Source: Anaeramoeba flamelloides (Eukaryota > Metamonada > Anaeramoebidae). Taken from it: a DNA stretch of 64,000 nt. The notes below the pieces were generated by a model, which had not been told where the DNA came from, did not search any database, and was given only the letters and a program-made list of their open reading frames with translations. The stretch lies in NCBI GenBank assembly GCA_027625915.1, contig JANTQA010000033.1, positions 3,410,001-3,474,000 of the forward strand, read 5' to 3'. Made by a program: the position numbers and the translations under genes. Positions 35,500-47,464 of the stretch are shown here, in pieces (the stretch's first letter is position 1; every line of letters starts with the position of its first letter).

Positions 35500-36259
35500 A
35501 AGAGATTAGAATATACTCATAGAGTAGTCTAAAATAAAAGTTTCTATTATTGTTGAGGATATAACAATTTGGTTACCCCATCGTTCAAATTTCTCCAAAA
35601 AAATGTGTGTTAAAATAGATCTAAAAAGTTGATTTAATTAATTAGAAATTACTTAAGTTTTGTAAAAAAAGAATTGAATTTCAGAAAATAATCTTGATTT
35701 TTTTACAAATTTTAAAGGTTGAATATCAAGAATGTGACTTAAAAATGAAATCAGATCTTTCATATTTTGTGGATAAATAAATATTTATTGATTAAAAATT
35801 CTGTTTTTGTAAAAATATATTAAATAGTTAATTGATTTTTTTGACACATTATTTCTTAAACATATCAAAAGAAATTGAAAAAATCAACTATTTTCAATGA
35901 AAGTTAAATAAACTAAAGAATATATTTGAGTTGAAAAGTTGATTATTATTGAGTAAAAATGAAATTGAAAAAATAGTTCAAAATATTTTACATTTGGAGG
36001 CACTAAACAAGTATTATTAAATACTGGAATACTATTATTTTGAGTTTCTATTTTTAGAATTGGAAAAGAAAAAAAAAATTTCACCAAAATTCAAATTTTT
36101 AATTGAGATCTTTAGTAAAAAAATCTAATAATTTATTGTGCAATAATATTGATGATAGATTTTTTAGAGTTATATGAAACCATTTGGAGCTCTGAATATC
36201 ATTTACACCCAATTATAGTATAATTTGATTATAGTAAAATCTATGGTAACGTTAATCCC
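35500..36259 (-). mobile_element. TTAA-type MITE, GGGATTA ends, copy 2 (inverted)
   Basis: The right end (GTTAATCCC then TTAA at 36260-36263) and the inner block ACCCAATTATAGTATAATTTG match the left part of 8108-8865 in inverted orientation. An internal ACAAATTTTAAAGGTTGAAT block also matches. The left end is decayed. Confidence 0.6.
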
Positions 36260-36457
36260 TTAACCCAGAGTGTTGATGTTTTATATTTTATTGATTTACG
36301 AAAGTAAGTTTATTTTTCATTTTTTGAGTGCCTCCAATTATATGAAACTGAATCCTTCAAATCATTTATTTAACCAAATAAATTGATATTTTCATAAATA
36401 ATAGACTGAAATATATCATAGTATAATATATTTTGATTCCAACTAAAAAATGGAAAC

Positions 36458-37550
36458 CCAAAAAAATAAAAAATTGATCAAGAAAAAATAAATAAAAATC
36501 ATTTATTTATTGATCTGATTTGTATCATTTGATACGATTGCTTATTCTTAATTTAGTTTTATTTTTAATTCTTTATAGAAAATAATTTTTTGTTTGTAAA
36601 ATTTTTGATAAACCAATTTACTTCTTATTTCTATAGAATTTCCAAAATGAAATAAAAAATCTTATTTTCATTTAATTCATCTAATTCTTGCGTTTTGGTT
36701 TGAGAAAATAGGATCTCTTTTCAATTCTTCTTGAGAAATAAATATTTATTGGACAAATACGTTTGATTTGATAATTTTATCTTTTCAATTAAATTGAGAA
36801 AATTAAAAATATTTCGAATTCTGATTGAATTTTTTTCTCAATTTTTCTTTTATTTTGGGGAGGAATGTTTTGTAACTGTTTTTTAATTTCGAAAATTCAA
36901 CTCCTTGATTTTAATCTTTGAACTAGTATTCTTTTGTTTTGGTATTGTTTGATAAAAATATTTTAAAAAAGAATTTTGAAAGCAAATTTGTAGAAAAATG
37001 TTTTGTTAAATAAGAATAAATAGTAATGGGGTGAGAAATTCAAGGTTATAAATTGATTGAATTCATACAAAGTAAGAAGATTAAGAAAAAAAATATTCAA
37101 AAATGTTTTTAATTGATTTTTTTTTTTTTCATTCTTGATTTCAACAAATTTATCTGGAAAGGTGATCTTTCTTTTTTGATCTTCTAAATTAAAATATTTG
37201 TTTCAAATACACACCTTTTGTGTCTATTTTTTTTTGGTTTTCTTTGATTTATTTCACTCGTTCGTATAAACACATCTCTAGATTTAAAAACTGATTTTAA
37301 TAAAACCAAAATTTTAATCAAAAAAAGTCATAAAAATTCAAATTAATTTATGTTTCTCTGGATTACTTTGGGTTCGCTTTCTTTTCACAAATAGAGCCAC
37401 GAATGATGTTTTGGTTTCAAAGTTTCAATATCTGGTGGTACTCAAAAAAAATTTTTCAAAAAGATCAACACAATTAAAATTTTTCAAAATGGTAAAATGT
37501 ACTTACTTCCTTAAATGAAAAGAAACTTTGTTATTGCTTGATTTTTTATA
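36458..37550 (-). repeat. Dispersed repeat R1, copy 2 (uninterrupted)
   Basis: Inverted counterpart of 16400-18275 without the 762-bp insertion. It keeps CACCCCATTACTATTTATT-like, AACAGTTACAAAA and GTACCACCAGATATTGAA on the minus strand. Function and class are unknown. Confidence 0.6.
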
Positions 37551-39102
37551 TCCCTTTGAAATGAAATGTTTTGAAGGGAGAGTTATTGCGATTTAGAAAA
37601 AGGTATTTGAATTATAAAGTTTTGATACATTTTTTTAAATTTATCTGAAATCAAAAAGTGAGTCCGAAAGATTTCTTCACAGAGATCGGTTCAAATAAAA
37701 GAAAAAGAATTCACGGTTAAGAAGATCGGCTTTTATTTTGTGGACAAATTTTTTTTTAATTATTATATTTTTGGTATTCCATTTCTAAATCAGTTACCAC
37801 TGCCAAGTTGATAAGATCCTCGGTGTAAAACACTTTACATACTTTGATTGAAAAGAATTCAGTGCGTATTCAAAACTTTTTTGTCACACTTTTTTAAAAA
37901 GGACTTGTGGATTTAAAGGATTGTGTTTCGTGTGATTTAAACAATTATAGTTGGTCTTGCTTGTAAAAGAAATTGATTAATTAAAAAAAAAAGAAAAAAA
38001 AAGAAAAAAAAGCAAGGTCTGAAATTGAACAAAGTAAAAGAAAAAAAAAAAAAAAGCAAAAAAATATCAAAAAAAAATCAAAAAAAAAGTAAAGGGGTTG
38101 TTTAAAGTGTTTATTTTATAAAGATAAAATAATGGTCTATTTAGTCTTTGTAGTTTTTGGCATTATAAAAAAGTATTTTATATTTTGTGCTTTAGTACTT
38201 GTTCTAGTTGTTACGTTTTTAATTTAGTAAGGATCTTAAAAAAAAAAAAAAGTAACAAGATAGGAACAAACAATAATTTATTTTGCTCTTTTCTTTAATC
38301 TTCTTCTTCTTCTTTTAAGTCTTCTCATTCTTTTTTTCTTCCACTTTGCGCGCATATTTAAAATTTATTTAATTTGTTAAATTAAAAAAAATGATTTGGA
38401 ATTTGTTGAATTATTCCTTCAAATCACAGGACATTTTAAATTTATTTCCAGTGAAACACTTTGTAAAAGTAAGATTGTTCATACAATATTTGCTTAACAA
38501 AAGTGAAAAAATTTGCATTTGATTTTCTTATTTTCATTGTTCAATATTCGATCTAAAATAAAAGACTACCAATTGGAAAACTCGATTTACAAAGAAAACC
38601 GAAAATGAAGTAAAAATTTTATCCATTTATTATTCAAATACCACAAGTTTTTTCAGTATTGTGCAAGAGTTCCTTAACTTTATTTTCTCAAATAACTAAA
38701 TTGAAATACGAGTAATGTATAATGGTAATACAAGTTATTGTGTTTTCATATAGTTGGTGATTACAGGCATAAACTCTGTTTGTCTTGAGACATTGGCTAG
38801 AGAAGATGAATATGTTTTGTCTTCATCATGATAAAACCTTTTTTGAGAAATTGAACAATACGGTTTTTGAAAAAAAAGTTAAACACAGTTTTTAATTGGG
38901 AACCTTAACAGAAAAACAAAAACCTGAAAATTCAAAGTAAAATTAGTTCTTATTCAAAGAAAAAAACAATGATTAAAGACAAAATGGAGGATTCAACACA
39001 ACAATAGTTTTTAGAATACTACCTTTTGGTAGGTAGTTTTACTTAAGTTGATCTGGTATTAAAATTTAATCAATAAAAAAAGAAACCAATTTTGTTCAAA
39101 TA
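37551..39102. other. Intergenic; slightly GC-richer, no gene recognised
   Basis: Segments 37650-37960 and 38700-38830 are richer in G and C than the background and are not repeated in the window, which could mark non-coding RNA genes. No known RNA signature was recognised. A/G-rich runs lie at 37980-38095. Confidence 0.35.
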
Positions 39103-39576
39103 CTGTAGTCAAAATAAAGCGTTCCAAAAAATTTAATCCGTATTTCAAAATAAAAAGCGTGTTTTTTTGTTATAGAAGACCTATATGTTAACCAATCAAA
39201 GAGTCTGATAATAAACCCTAAAAAAACATGGTATTGGTTTCTTAAAGTTCTATTATTTAAAAAGAAATTCTCAAAATGAAGGATCAAATTGGAAAATATA
39301 TCTCAAAAAATAGAGTAAGTCTTGTTGTAAATTAATTACAGAAACAAAAAAATTGAAAAAAAATGAGAAATAATTCTAAAAAATTTGAACTAACCTGCAA
39401 TCCTAATTTAAATTTTACTGAAAATATCCAGACCTTTACTATCAAAATTGATTTGAACTTAGGTATACTATTTGGTAGTAGATTGTATGTTGCCTTGGTA
39501 CAAGAAGAAAAAAAAGCACGGATAATATTTTGAAACACGGATTATAGTCTTTGTGCACACATTATTTTGATCACTG
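39103..39576 (+). mobile_element. TA-type MITE, CAGTGATCAAAATAA family, forward copy
   Basis: A 474-bp element flanked by TA (39101-39102 and 39577-39578), left end CTGTAGTCAAAATAAAG, right end the mirror of CAGTGATCAAAATAATGTG. The TCAAAATAA end is typical of Tc1-type elements. Non-coding. Confidence 0.85.
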
Positions 39577-40050
39577 TAGTAATCCATCAGATTATTTGCA
39601 ATCAAACTAACAAAAACATTTTAAATCTACTTTCATATCATAACAAAATCTTTTGTGTAGTTTTGGAGATCTCAAAATTAGTCAATTTTTTTCAAAAAAT
39701 TTTTAATAATAGATCTATCAAAGAAAAACCTCATTTTCAGACCAAAAGAAAGTCTTTAAAAAAACTGTTAATGTGTTGAGTCCTTCAGTTTTTCTTTTTT
39801 TATTTATTTATTCTTTTATTGATAGAACTTACTTTGGATTTTCAGTCCTATTCCCAATTAAAAACCGTGTTCACTTTTTTTCCAGAATGATAAAACAGTT
39901 TTTTATTTGATAACTTTTAAAAGATCATCAACAAGCAGTCAAAATTTAAATTTTTTAACAATTTTTGTGAAGATATGGTAATAATATTTTTTACTTTGGT
40001 TATGCCTCTTTACTTTGTAGTCTGAAAAGCGATTGTTGAAAAATAATTTA
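39577..40050. other. Spacer between two inverted MITE copies
   Basis: 474 bp with a 70-codon frame (39567-39779) that overlaps the element end and has no recognisable family. It forms the loop of a large inverted repeat made by the two MITEs. Confidence 0.5.
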
Positions 40051-40533
40051 CAGTGATCAAAATAATGTGTGCACAAAGACTATAATCCGTGTTTCAAAAT
40101 ATTATCCATGCTTTTTTTTCTTCTTGTTCCAATGCAACATCCATCCACGGCCAAATAGTATACATGAGTTCAAATCCATTTTAAAAGTAAACATCTGGAT
40201 ATTTTCAGTAAAATTTAAATTTGGAAAAAGATTAGTTCAAAATTCATCAAAATTATTTCTCAATTATTTTCAAATTTTTTTATTTTTTTTGATGATATTA
40301 AAAAATTAATGAAAAAATTAACTCTATTTTTTGAGACAAATTTTGCAATTTGATCCTGAATTTTTGGAATTTCTTTTTTAATGATCGTAACTAATAAATT
40401 ACTAATATACTTAATTAGGGTTTATTATCATTTTCTTTTATCCGTTGATATATAGGTCTTCTACAACAAAAAAACACACGTTTTATTTTGAAACACTGAT
40501 TAAATTTTTTTACGTGCTTTATTTTGACTACAG
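40051..40533 (-). mobile_element. TA-type MITE, CAGTGATCAAAATAA family, inverted copy
   Basis: A 483-bp element flanked by TA (40049-40050 and 40534-40535), closely matching the inverted sequence of 39103-39576 end to end. Confidence 0.85.
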
Positions 40534-40726
40534 TATTTCATTTTTTTTATTTCAAACACAAAATAAAATAGTATAAAATTAAATAAAGTTGAATAGTCTG
40601 ATCTACTTTGAGAAATATTATACGTCTAATGTTTTGCTCAGATCGATAGCCATTCATTCAAGTATTCCTTTTTATATTGTGAAATTAAAATTAATCCATA
40701 ATTTTTTAAGTAAATAAGTTTGAATA

Positions 40727-40926
40727 CAGTATGTTCCACTTTTAAGACAGAAACTTTCAACGAAATTTAAGGCACAGATAAAAATCTCAAATTAAAGTAA
40801 AGTTAGTGAAATTTTTTGTTAAACACAAATTATTTTACTACAATTTGAATATTGTGCCATAATTTGAGTTTTTTTAAGTGCCTTAAATTTAGTCGAAAGT
40901 TTTAGTCTTAAAAGTGGAACCGGTTA
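40727..40926. mobile_element. CAGTCAG-family foldback MITE, copy c
   Basis: Starts CAGTATGTTCCACTTTTAAG after TA (40725-40726) and ends with the mirror GTCTTAAAAGTGGAACCGG. It is more diverged than copies a and d. Confidence 0.8.
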
Positions 40927-41389
40927 TATAAAAGCTTTATTTCTATCAAACGTGCACAGTATTTTTTTTTCAAATCTCAATTATTTTATATAATTGACCT
41001 TTGAAGAACAAATAAAAAAATAAGAAGAATAATACACATCCAAGAATTGTTGATATTCATCTGAAATAAAACTTATTAATCAATAATTTTTCTTAAAAAT
41101 TGAAAAACTCAAATTCTTAGGTTATTGAGAAAAACAATAATGTATGTTTTGATCTTCTACTAGTATTTGAAAAATAAATGGGAAAAAATTTTTACTTTAA
41201 TTTCCATACTCTTCTTTTAGAAATTAAGTCCCCAAATGAAGTTGGTTGATATTTGTGGTATCTATTTGAAATAGGAAATGACAAAAAAGTAGAAAATTTT
41301 CACATTTATTATTCTAATCTCAGGATCAATGATTGAATAAAATTTCAATAGAAATCAATATGATTTCTCAACAATCAATTCCACAGTTT

Positions 41390-42086
41390 CAGTGAATCGA
41401 CCTCGATTAAAAATTTGCCGTTTATTTTCCCTCTATTTGGAATTAATTTGGTATGTTTATAAAGAGAAGAATGGTTATGTGAGTTTATTCTATTTAAAGT
41501 TCTGATCATTAAAGTATGGAAAGTTTTTTTTTACCTCAAAATGTTCTTCTGCACTTTACAATTTTTAGTGTTTCTTCATTAGGTAATACATCCTCTTATC
41601 TTAGAACTATTTCAAAACTAAAACAATATTTAAAGAGGTGTGTTGTTATAGCTGTTGTTGGGTTTGAGTTTTGGAGATCATTTGTATTGTCTCTCTTTGA
41701 AAATTTCGTTTCTTTTGATTTTTTTATTTGTCAAAAATTACTTTGATTTTTAAAAAGTTTTTAATTTGACAAATAAATTTAAAAATTGAATTTTAGTCAT
41801 ATAAAATACTCAAAATGAATTCTACCTTGATGAAATTGAATTAGTATATAAAAAAGAATTATTTCAGATCTCTAATAACACTTATTATTCGATATTTTTT
41901 TAGATTGTAGTATGGGATTATTTTTACAATAAAACCCCTTTATTTAATATTTTGATGAGCTGATAGATCTTGCATTTTTCTTCTTATAATTCGAGTAGTA
42001 TTTGGGATAACAAAATCAATTATAGAATTATATCAAAATTGTGTTCATTATTAAAGAATTGACAAAAAAAATCGAGGTCGATTCAG
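41390..42086. mobile_element. 697-bp TA-type TIR element
   Basis: Ends are CAGTGAATCGACCTCGATT at the left and AATCGAGGTCGATTCAG at the right, the latter followed by TA. A 76-codon frame at 41516-41746 has mildly better composition than the background but no family match I recognise. It could be the remains of a transposase or chance. Confidence 0.55.
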
Positions 42087-43203
42087 TAAAATACAAGTAA
42101 TACGTTTTTATCTATGAATATCGACCTTGCAATAAAGAAATGTTTTTAAATGAATTAAGTGTTAAAAAAAATCGAAAAAAAAAAAAAAGCGAAATGTGAA
42201 ATTATGATTTCAATATTGAAAATTTTCAAAATAAATTTTTTCTTATAATATCAATGTAAACCCTTTTAACACATGTAATTTAACCAGCACAACTACCTCC
42301 CGTTGACTGGAAAATGGTTTTTATATATATATATCAATCGATTTTGTGGAAAAATTTTTCTAATAAATTATAAAGAAATTTAAAAAATCAACAAAATCCT
42401 AAATAAAAATATTATTTTTATTAAACTCAATGATTCTAAAAAGCATTGGGTTTACCAAGTTTTGTGGTACCCCTTGAACTAATATAAACAAGTAGATATC
42501 TTTTTTGAGATTTTTACATAAGATTTAATAAATCCTGATCGATCTCACAAAAAAATTTCAAAAAAATATCCAAAAAATAATCATTTTTTCATCTTAAGAA
42601 CAACCAATAAAGTTGTGCGAAAAATCCAATTATAATTGCTTTCGAAAGAATTTCAAGGAAGGGCGAAAAATCTACATACCTCAACCGGATCTCTTTAAAG
42701 TTTCAAATTTATAATATTCCTCAGTAGATCTCGAACAGGTCAAAATTTTGAAAAACTAAATAGTACTTTCACCATCAAACAAGTGGAATTGTTGTAAATG
42801 AAAAGTAAATTTCAAGACTTTTCATTTTAAACATTCATTTGTAACTTGAAAAACAATTCTTTTTGTAGCAAGTTAATCGAGAAATGCAAATCCAACAAGC
42901 AAACAAACCAAAGAAAAAAGTAACAACAAAAGAAAAAGAAAAAAAAAAGAAAAAGAAATGAATATTATAAACAGTAATTTGTGTACTCAAAGTTTGATTT
43001 CAAGATAATTTGATTTCTTAAAAAGCCAAAATAGGTTTCTTTTTTTCATAAAAAATTCCACCTTAAATAGCAATCCAAAATTATTCATAAAACAAATCGG
43101 TAAATAAAAAAAAAATACCCTTAAAAAACGAAAGAAAGAAATAGGAGAAAAAAAGGAAAACAGACAACACATGTTGATCAAAAAAATGAAAAAAGACAAT
43201 AAA
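42087..43203. other. Intergenic, no gene recognised
   Basis: Spacer downstream of the membrane-hairpin gene. It contains CCTCCCGTTGACTGG near 42297 and a short (TA)n, nothing assignable. Confidence 0.45.
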
Positions 43204-44007
43204 CTAATTCTCCTTTTTCATATTTTGAGTTTTAAATATTTTATTTTGGATAAACACTTTTGATGACAAAGATTTTTCGATCAAAAGCTGAGCAACTATC
43301 ATTGAATTAATTTTGATCTTATTCCAATTGTAAATAATCCCAGGAACAAACAAAATGGTGTTAGTCAATAATACAACGATCCACAGGAAAGGGACGAAGG
43401 AGGCAACACATGCCAACAAAATGAATGCCAACGCACAAATCATGTTTGACTCAAAGTTGTCTTTCGAAATGAATTTAATTACTATCAAGAGGATCGATTT
43501 TAAGTCGATCCACATCGAAGCACAAGTATCGGCTATTCGGCTGATTTTCAAGATTTTCTTTTTTGAGTTTCGAAGATCTTGCAGGTTTCTTTTTTTGTTA
43601 TAATTCTTCTTGCGAAAGAGAATCTTACTTTTTTGAATTAGTGTTGACACCTTGTCAACGGGATTGCTTTTCTTCATTGGAGAAAAAATTTTGAAAAGAA
43701 AGAAGAGTATTAAAAGCACACACATTTTACGCGAAAAGGCGATACCCCAGAGAGTGAAAAAAATGAAAACAGTGTTTGTGCAGATGACAGTGATCAGAAA
43801 GAGAACCCATCTTCTCCAAAAAAGAATTAGCTGAATATTGTTCACTTCGTTTCGATAAGAAAGAAGCTTTTCTTCAATTTTGTTTGATAAGCGTGTTAAC
43901 TCTTTTTGATTTTTTTTTATTTTCTTCTTTTTTTGTTTTTCTTGTTCATTTTCTTTTTCTTTTTCTTTTTCCTGTTCCTTCTCTTTTTCGTTTGTAGATT
44001 TTTCCAT
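43204..44007 (-). CDS. Double-hairpin membrane protein, reticulon/RETREG/ARL6IP1-like
   Basis: A single-exon 267-residue protein. Residues 1-35 are a Lys/Glu/Gln-rich cytosolic head. Two hydrophobic hairpins follow at about 62-110 and 187-224, separated by a 75-residue basic, amphipathic linker. The second hairpin ends LFVPGIIYNWNKIKIN, which resembles the reticulon-homology ending (P..Y.....I), and the first is preceded by LILFWRRW as in RETREG/ARL6IP1 proteins. Such proteins wedge into the ER membrane and shape tubules (family knowledge). The match rests on topology and a short motif, so MCTP-type C termini or an unrelated four-helix protein remain possible. The first ATG is used; the A/T-rich leader gives no better start. 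Confidence 0.6.
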   Translation of the reverse strand: MEKSTNEKEKEQEKEKEKENEQEKQKKKKIKKNQKELTRLSNKIEEKLLSYRNEVNNIQLILFWRRWVLFLITVICTNTVFIFFTLWGIAFSRKMCVLLILFFLFKIFSPMKKSNPVDKVSTLIQKSKILFRKKNYNKKRNLQDLRNSKKKILKISRIADTCASMWIDLKSILLIVIKFISKDNFESNMICALAFILLACVASFVPFLWIVVLLTNTILFVPGIIYNWNKIKINSMIVAQLLIEKSLSSKVFIQNKIFKTQNMKKEN

Positions 44008-44123
44008 AAGGAGTACTGATTTTTTTTTCTTTGTGTAATTGGTTTTGATGTCTTTGCTTTGTTGATGAAAAAAAAAAAGGAAATTTGAAAGATATAAAAA
44101 ATGGGAAATCTTTTCACATTTAA

Positions 44124-44295
44124 GGGACTTGTCTCAATTATTTTCTTTTGACCAATTTCGAAATAAGGATTCCTTATTAAGAAATAACTATTTAATATTG
44201 AAAATAAAAAGGGGCTTTCAAATCTAAGAAATTGGCAAAATATTTTCTCAATCTCTATTAAATTTAGGTAAAAAAATTAAATAGAGATTAGTCTC
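44124..44295 (+). mobile_element. TTAA-type MITE, GGGACTAGTCTC family
   Basis: A 172-bp element flanked by TTAA (44120-44123 and 44296-44299), left end GGGACTTGTCTCAATTA, right end AATAGAGATTAGTCTC. Close copies are at 54159-54328, nested at 47328-47996 and at 50052-50219. Confidence 0.85.
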
Positions 44296-44299
44296 TTAA

Positions 44300-44859
44300 T
44301 AAGGATTTTATAATCCCTGAAATTTGAAAAGAGATTATCTTGTGTCTTTTGTTACCACTTGTTAATTTGGTTCTTAGCTGATCGATCTTGTACTTTGTAT
44401 GTATTTTAATAGTGGTTCAAAATGTCAATTTTTGACAATTTTTTTTTTTTTTTTTCCGAAATCCGAATTGAAAAGTGTAAGATTAATTGGCTGGAACTTA
44501 AGTTATAAAAAAATATGGTTTGTAGGTTGTTGATTGAAATTTTTTATTAAGTTTGGTTTTATTTGGTGAGCTTTTTTAAAATTTTATTTTTTCATTTGGT
44601 TAATTGACAAAAAATAAATCAAGATTCTTTTCTACAACCAAAAATTCAAAAGTTATTCTTGAACACCTATCAATTTATCAATCTTAAACCCTTTAATTTG
44701 GATTTTGGAAATAAAAAAAATAAAATTGTCAAAAATTGACATTTTGAACCACTATTAAAATACATACAAAGTACAAGATCGATCAGCTAAGAACCAAATT
44801 AACAAGTGGTAACAAAAGACACAAGATAATCTCTTTTCAAATTTCAGGGATTGTAATCC
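44300..44859. mobile_element. TTAA-flanked element with about 140-bp near-perfect inverted arms
   Basis: The left arm (AATCCCTGAAATTTG through GTCAATTTTTGACAATTTT) is mirrored from about 44726 to 44859. It shares the TTAA at 44296-44299 with the neighbouring MITE and has TTAA at 44860-44863 on the right. The 290-bp loop is non-coding. The arms are so alike that insertion was probably recent. Confidence 0.75.
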
Positions 44860-45532
44860 TTAAGGGAGTAGTTTAATCACCAAATTTTTAAAAAAAAATT
44901 TAAATAAAAAGAGTCTTCAATTCACTCTTTTTTTGATGAATCGGTTAAAGGTTGTAAAGTCTTGAAAACCCCCAGCAAAAGAAAAAAAAAAAAACAATAA
45001 TTAGTCTTTTCAGGAAATCTATCTTCATAATTCAGCCTATGCTACAATTATTAATTTTTAACCCAATAAATGTTTTTTCTCATTTTGGAATATATTCATT
45101 TATTTCTTATAAAATACTATTTATTTTTTTATATAGAAAGTGAAATATTTGATCACATTCAAATTAAAGATCGAAAAAAATTTTGTTTAACAGATAAAGT
45201 TTAAAGTTAATTTTACCATTTTTAATAACTTCACTCACAGGAAAAATTATTGGTTAATAAAAGAAATCTTTTCTGAATAATATTGTTTTCAATGTATTTT
45301 ACAATTTTAATTGGAAAAAATAATTTTCTAGATTAAATTCTAACTTTTTTAAAAATTTAATAATAAAAAATTTATATAACTTTTTTTACAGTTTAGAAGT
45401 TTTTTTATTATATTTTAAAAAAATTTTAAATTTAATAAATTTCTATCAAATGAGTAACAAATTATTTTGACGTTTATCAATTATTTATAAATATAATTTG
45501 AAAAAAAATATTTTTTTCTGATTTTTTCGTTT
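44860..45532. other. Intergenic, no gene recognised
   Basis: AT-rich spacer without recognisable features. Confidence 0.45.
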
Positions 45533-45929
45533 GGTTTTTTTTACTTTTCGAAATAAAATGAAAATTTATTAAAATTTTCTGTTTATTTCAAAAAGCAAAA
45601 AAAAAAAAAAACCAGATCACTTAACAGATAAAACAGAAAACTCAAAAAAACCTAGGCACTTGACGGTACTCTACGGATAATTTCCTTTTGTATTTTTTAA
45701 TTTTTAAAAATTAAACAAATCTTTGATTTTTCTCTATTCTTTTGAATTTTGAAAAAGCGTTGTTAAATTTTCTTGATTTTTCTTTTTATTTGTAAAATTG
45801 ATAGATTTTACAGATAAAACAGAAAACCACAAGACAAGTTCAGTTAGGTTTTTTTAATTTCAGAAATAAAATGAAAATTTCAAAGATTTTCTTTTTATTT
45901 CTCAAATTAAAAAAAAAAAAAAAAACCTA
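45533..45929. repeat. Second palindromic-unit array (GGTTTTTTTT...AAAAAACC)
   Basis: Units at 45533-45613 and 45847-45929 are homologous to the array at 33014-33604. The linker holds AAACCTAGGCACTTGACGG and TACTCTACGG, matching in inverted form the left border of the first array (CCGTAGAGTGCCTAGG). Confidence 0.65.
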
Positions 45930-46991
45930 GGTATTCTACACCTTTTGAAGGACACTTAATATTTATAATAGGTTATTTTTTTTTGAGTATTTAGGTTTTT
46001 TTAAGATGAATATAAAGATTTTAAAACTATTTCTAATTAAATATTCAAGTTAATATTTAGAAATTTCAACTTAAAATTCTCGATAAATTGATTTATACAA
46101 TTTTTTCACAAAAGTGACAATGTTTTTTTCTTGACTAGATAATTTTCAAAGATGTAGTATTGTTGATAGGAATAATTCCAATATCCCCGAAATTATGATT
46201 TTTTCTGATTTCAGTTATCTATCAAATAATGTCTATTAATTACAACGAAAGGTTAATTAAAATTATTTTTATCTAACTTGACATTTTGAATTTTATTTTT
46301 TAAGTTCTACTCAAAAACACCACTTATCAACCCCTCCGAAATACTAATAATAAGAAATGTTGATTTGCTGAGTTTTTAATGTGATAATAATTGCATAATT
46401 CATAGAAAACTGCTAACTACTCAATAATCATCAGTAAATTTCCCATTCATCAACACTATTCTTAATTTCAGCTTTTTAGTGAATTTAAATTGTAAAATAA
46501 CATAAGAAATACTAACATAAAATAATTTAGTGTAAAAAAATGTTAATTATTTTGCATTTATGAAAAATATTCTCTTTTATAACCTTAAAGAAGTATTTCC
46601 AATGAAATATAGGTTTTTTCTTGTTCCAATACAAAATCTAATTTAATAACCAATAATCACTTCAATATATTTCAAGTCCGAAAGGTTAATCTAATGGTTT
46701 TTTTTTGGGGGATATTTTAAAATTATGAATTGAATTTGTTTAGAATTTTATGAATTTTTTTCTATTTTTATGAAATTATTTATGTTTTACAAAAAAAAGT
46801 TCTCCCTGAAATATTATCTCGATTTCTTGAGATAAAATTTAAAATTTATTTTTTATTTTTAGAATTGCCTTTTTAAAAGTAAGTTTGCTTTTGTACAAAT
46901 CAGATTTATACTTCTTTTTTCAATTCCAATATGAGGTAAACTTTTTGTTGAATTAGATATTAAATTTACTCCTATTACCAAAATAATAATT
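45930..46991. other. Intergenic, no gene recognised
   Basis: AT-rich spacer. No gene or clear repeat was found. Confidence 0.45.
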
Positions 46992-47464
46992 ACTGAAAGT
47001 ATAACATATCTTTCAAAATAGAAAGTGTGTGTTTCTTTTTTCGAGAAGACCTATACATTAAATAGTCCATGAGATAAACCAATAATAAACCACAAGTTAA
47101 TATAATATTGAATTCAAAACTCCTTCTATTAAGTAAAATTCTAAAAATGAAGGATCATAATTTGAAAATTTTACTCAAAAAATAAGTTCAATTTTTGGAT
47201 AAAATTTTTATCAAAAAAAACAAAAAAATCTAAATTTTTCTAAAAATTGTCAAAAATCTTCACACAATTTTAAAATAATCAAAAATATAAATTCCAAAAT
47301 TTTCAACAAATTCAATTCCTTATTTAAGGGACTAGTTTCTATTATTTTTTTCTTTGACTAATTTCTACATAAGGATTCCTTGTCTGGAAATATGTTTAAT
47401 ATTGAAAATAAACAGGGGTTTTCAAATTTAAGTAATTGAGAAAAATTTTCTCAATCTCTATTAA

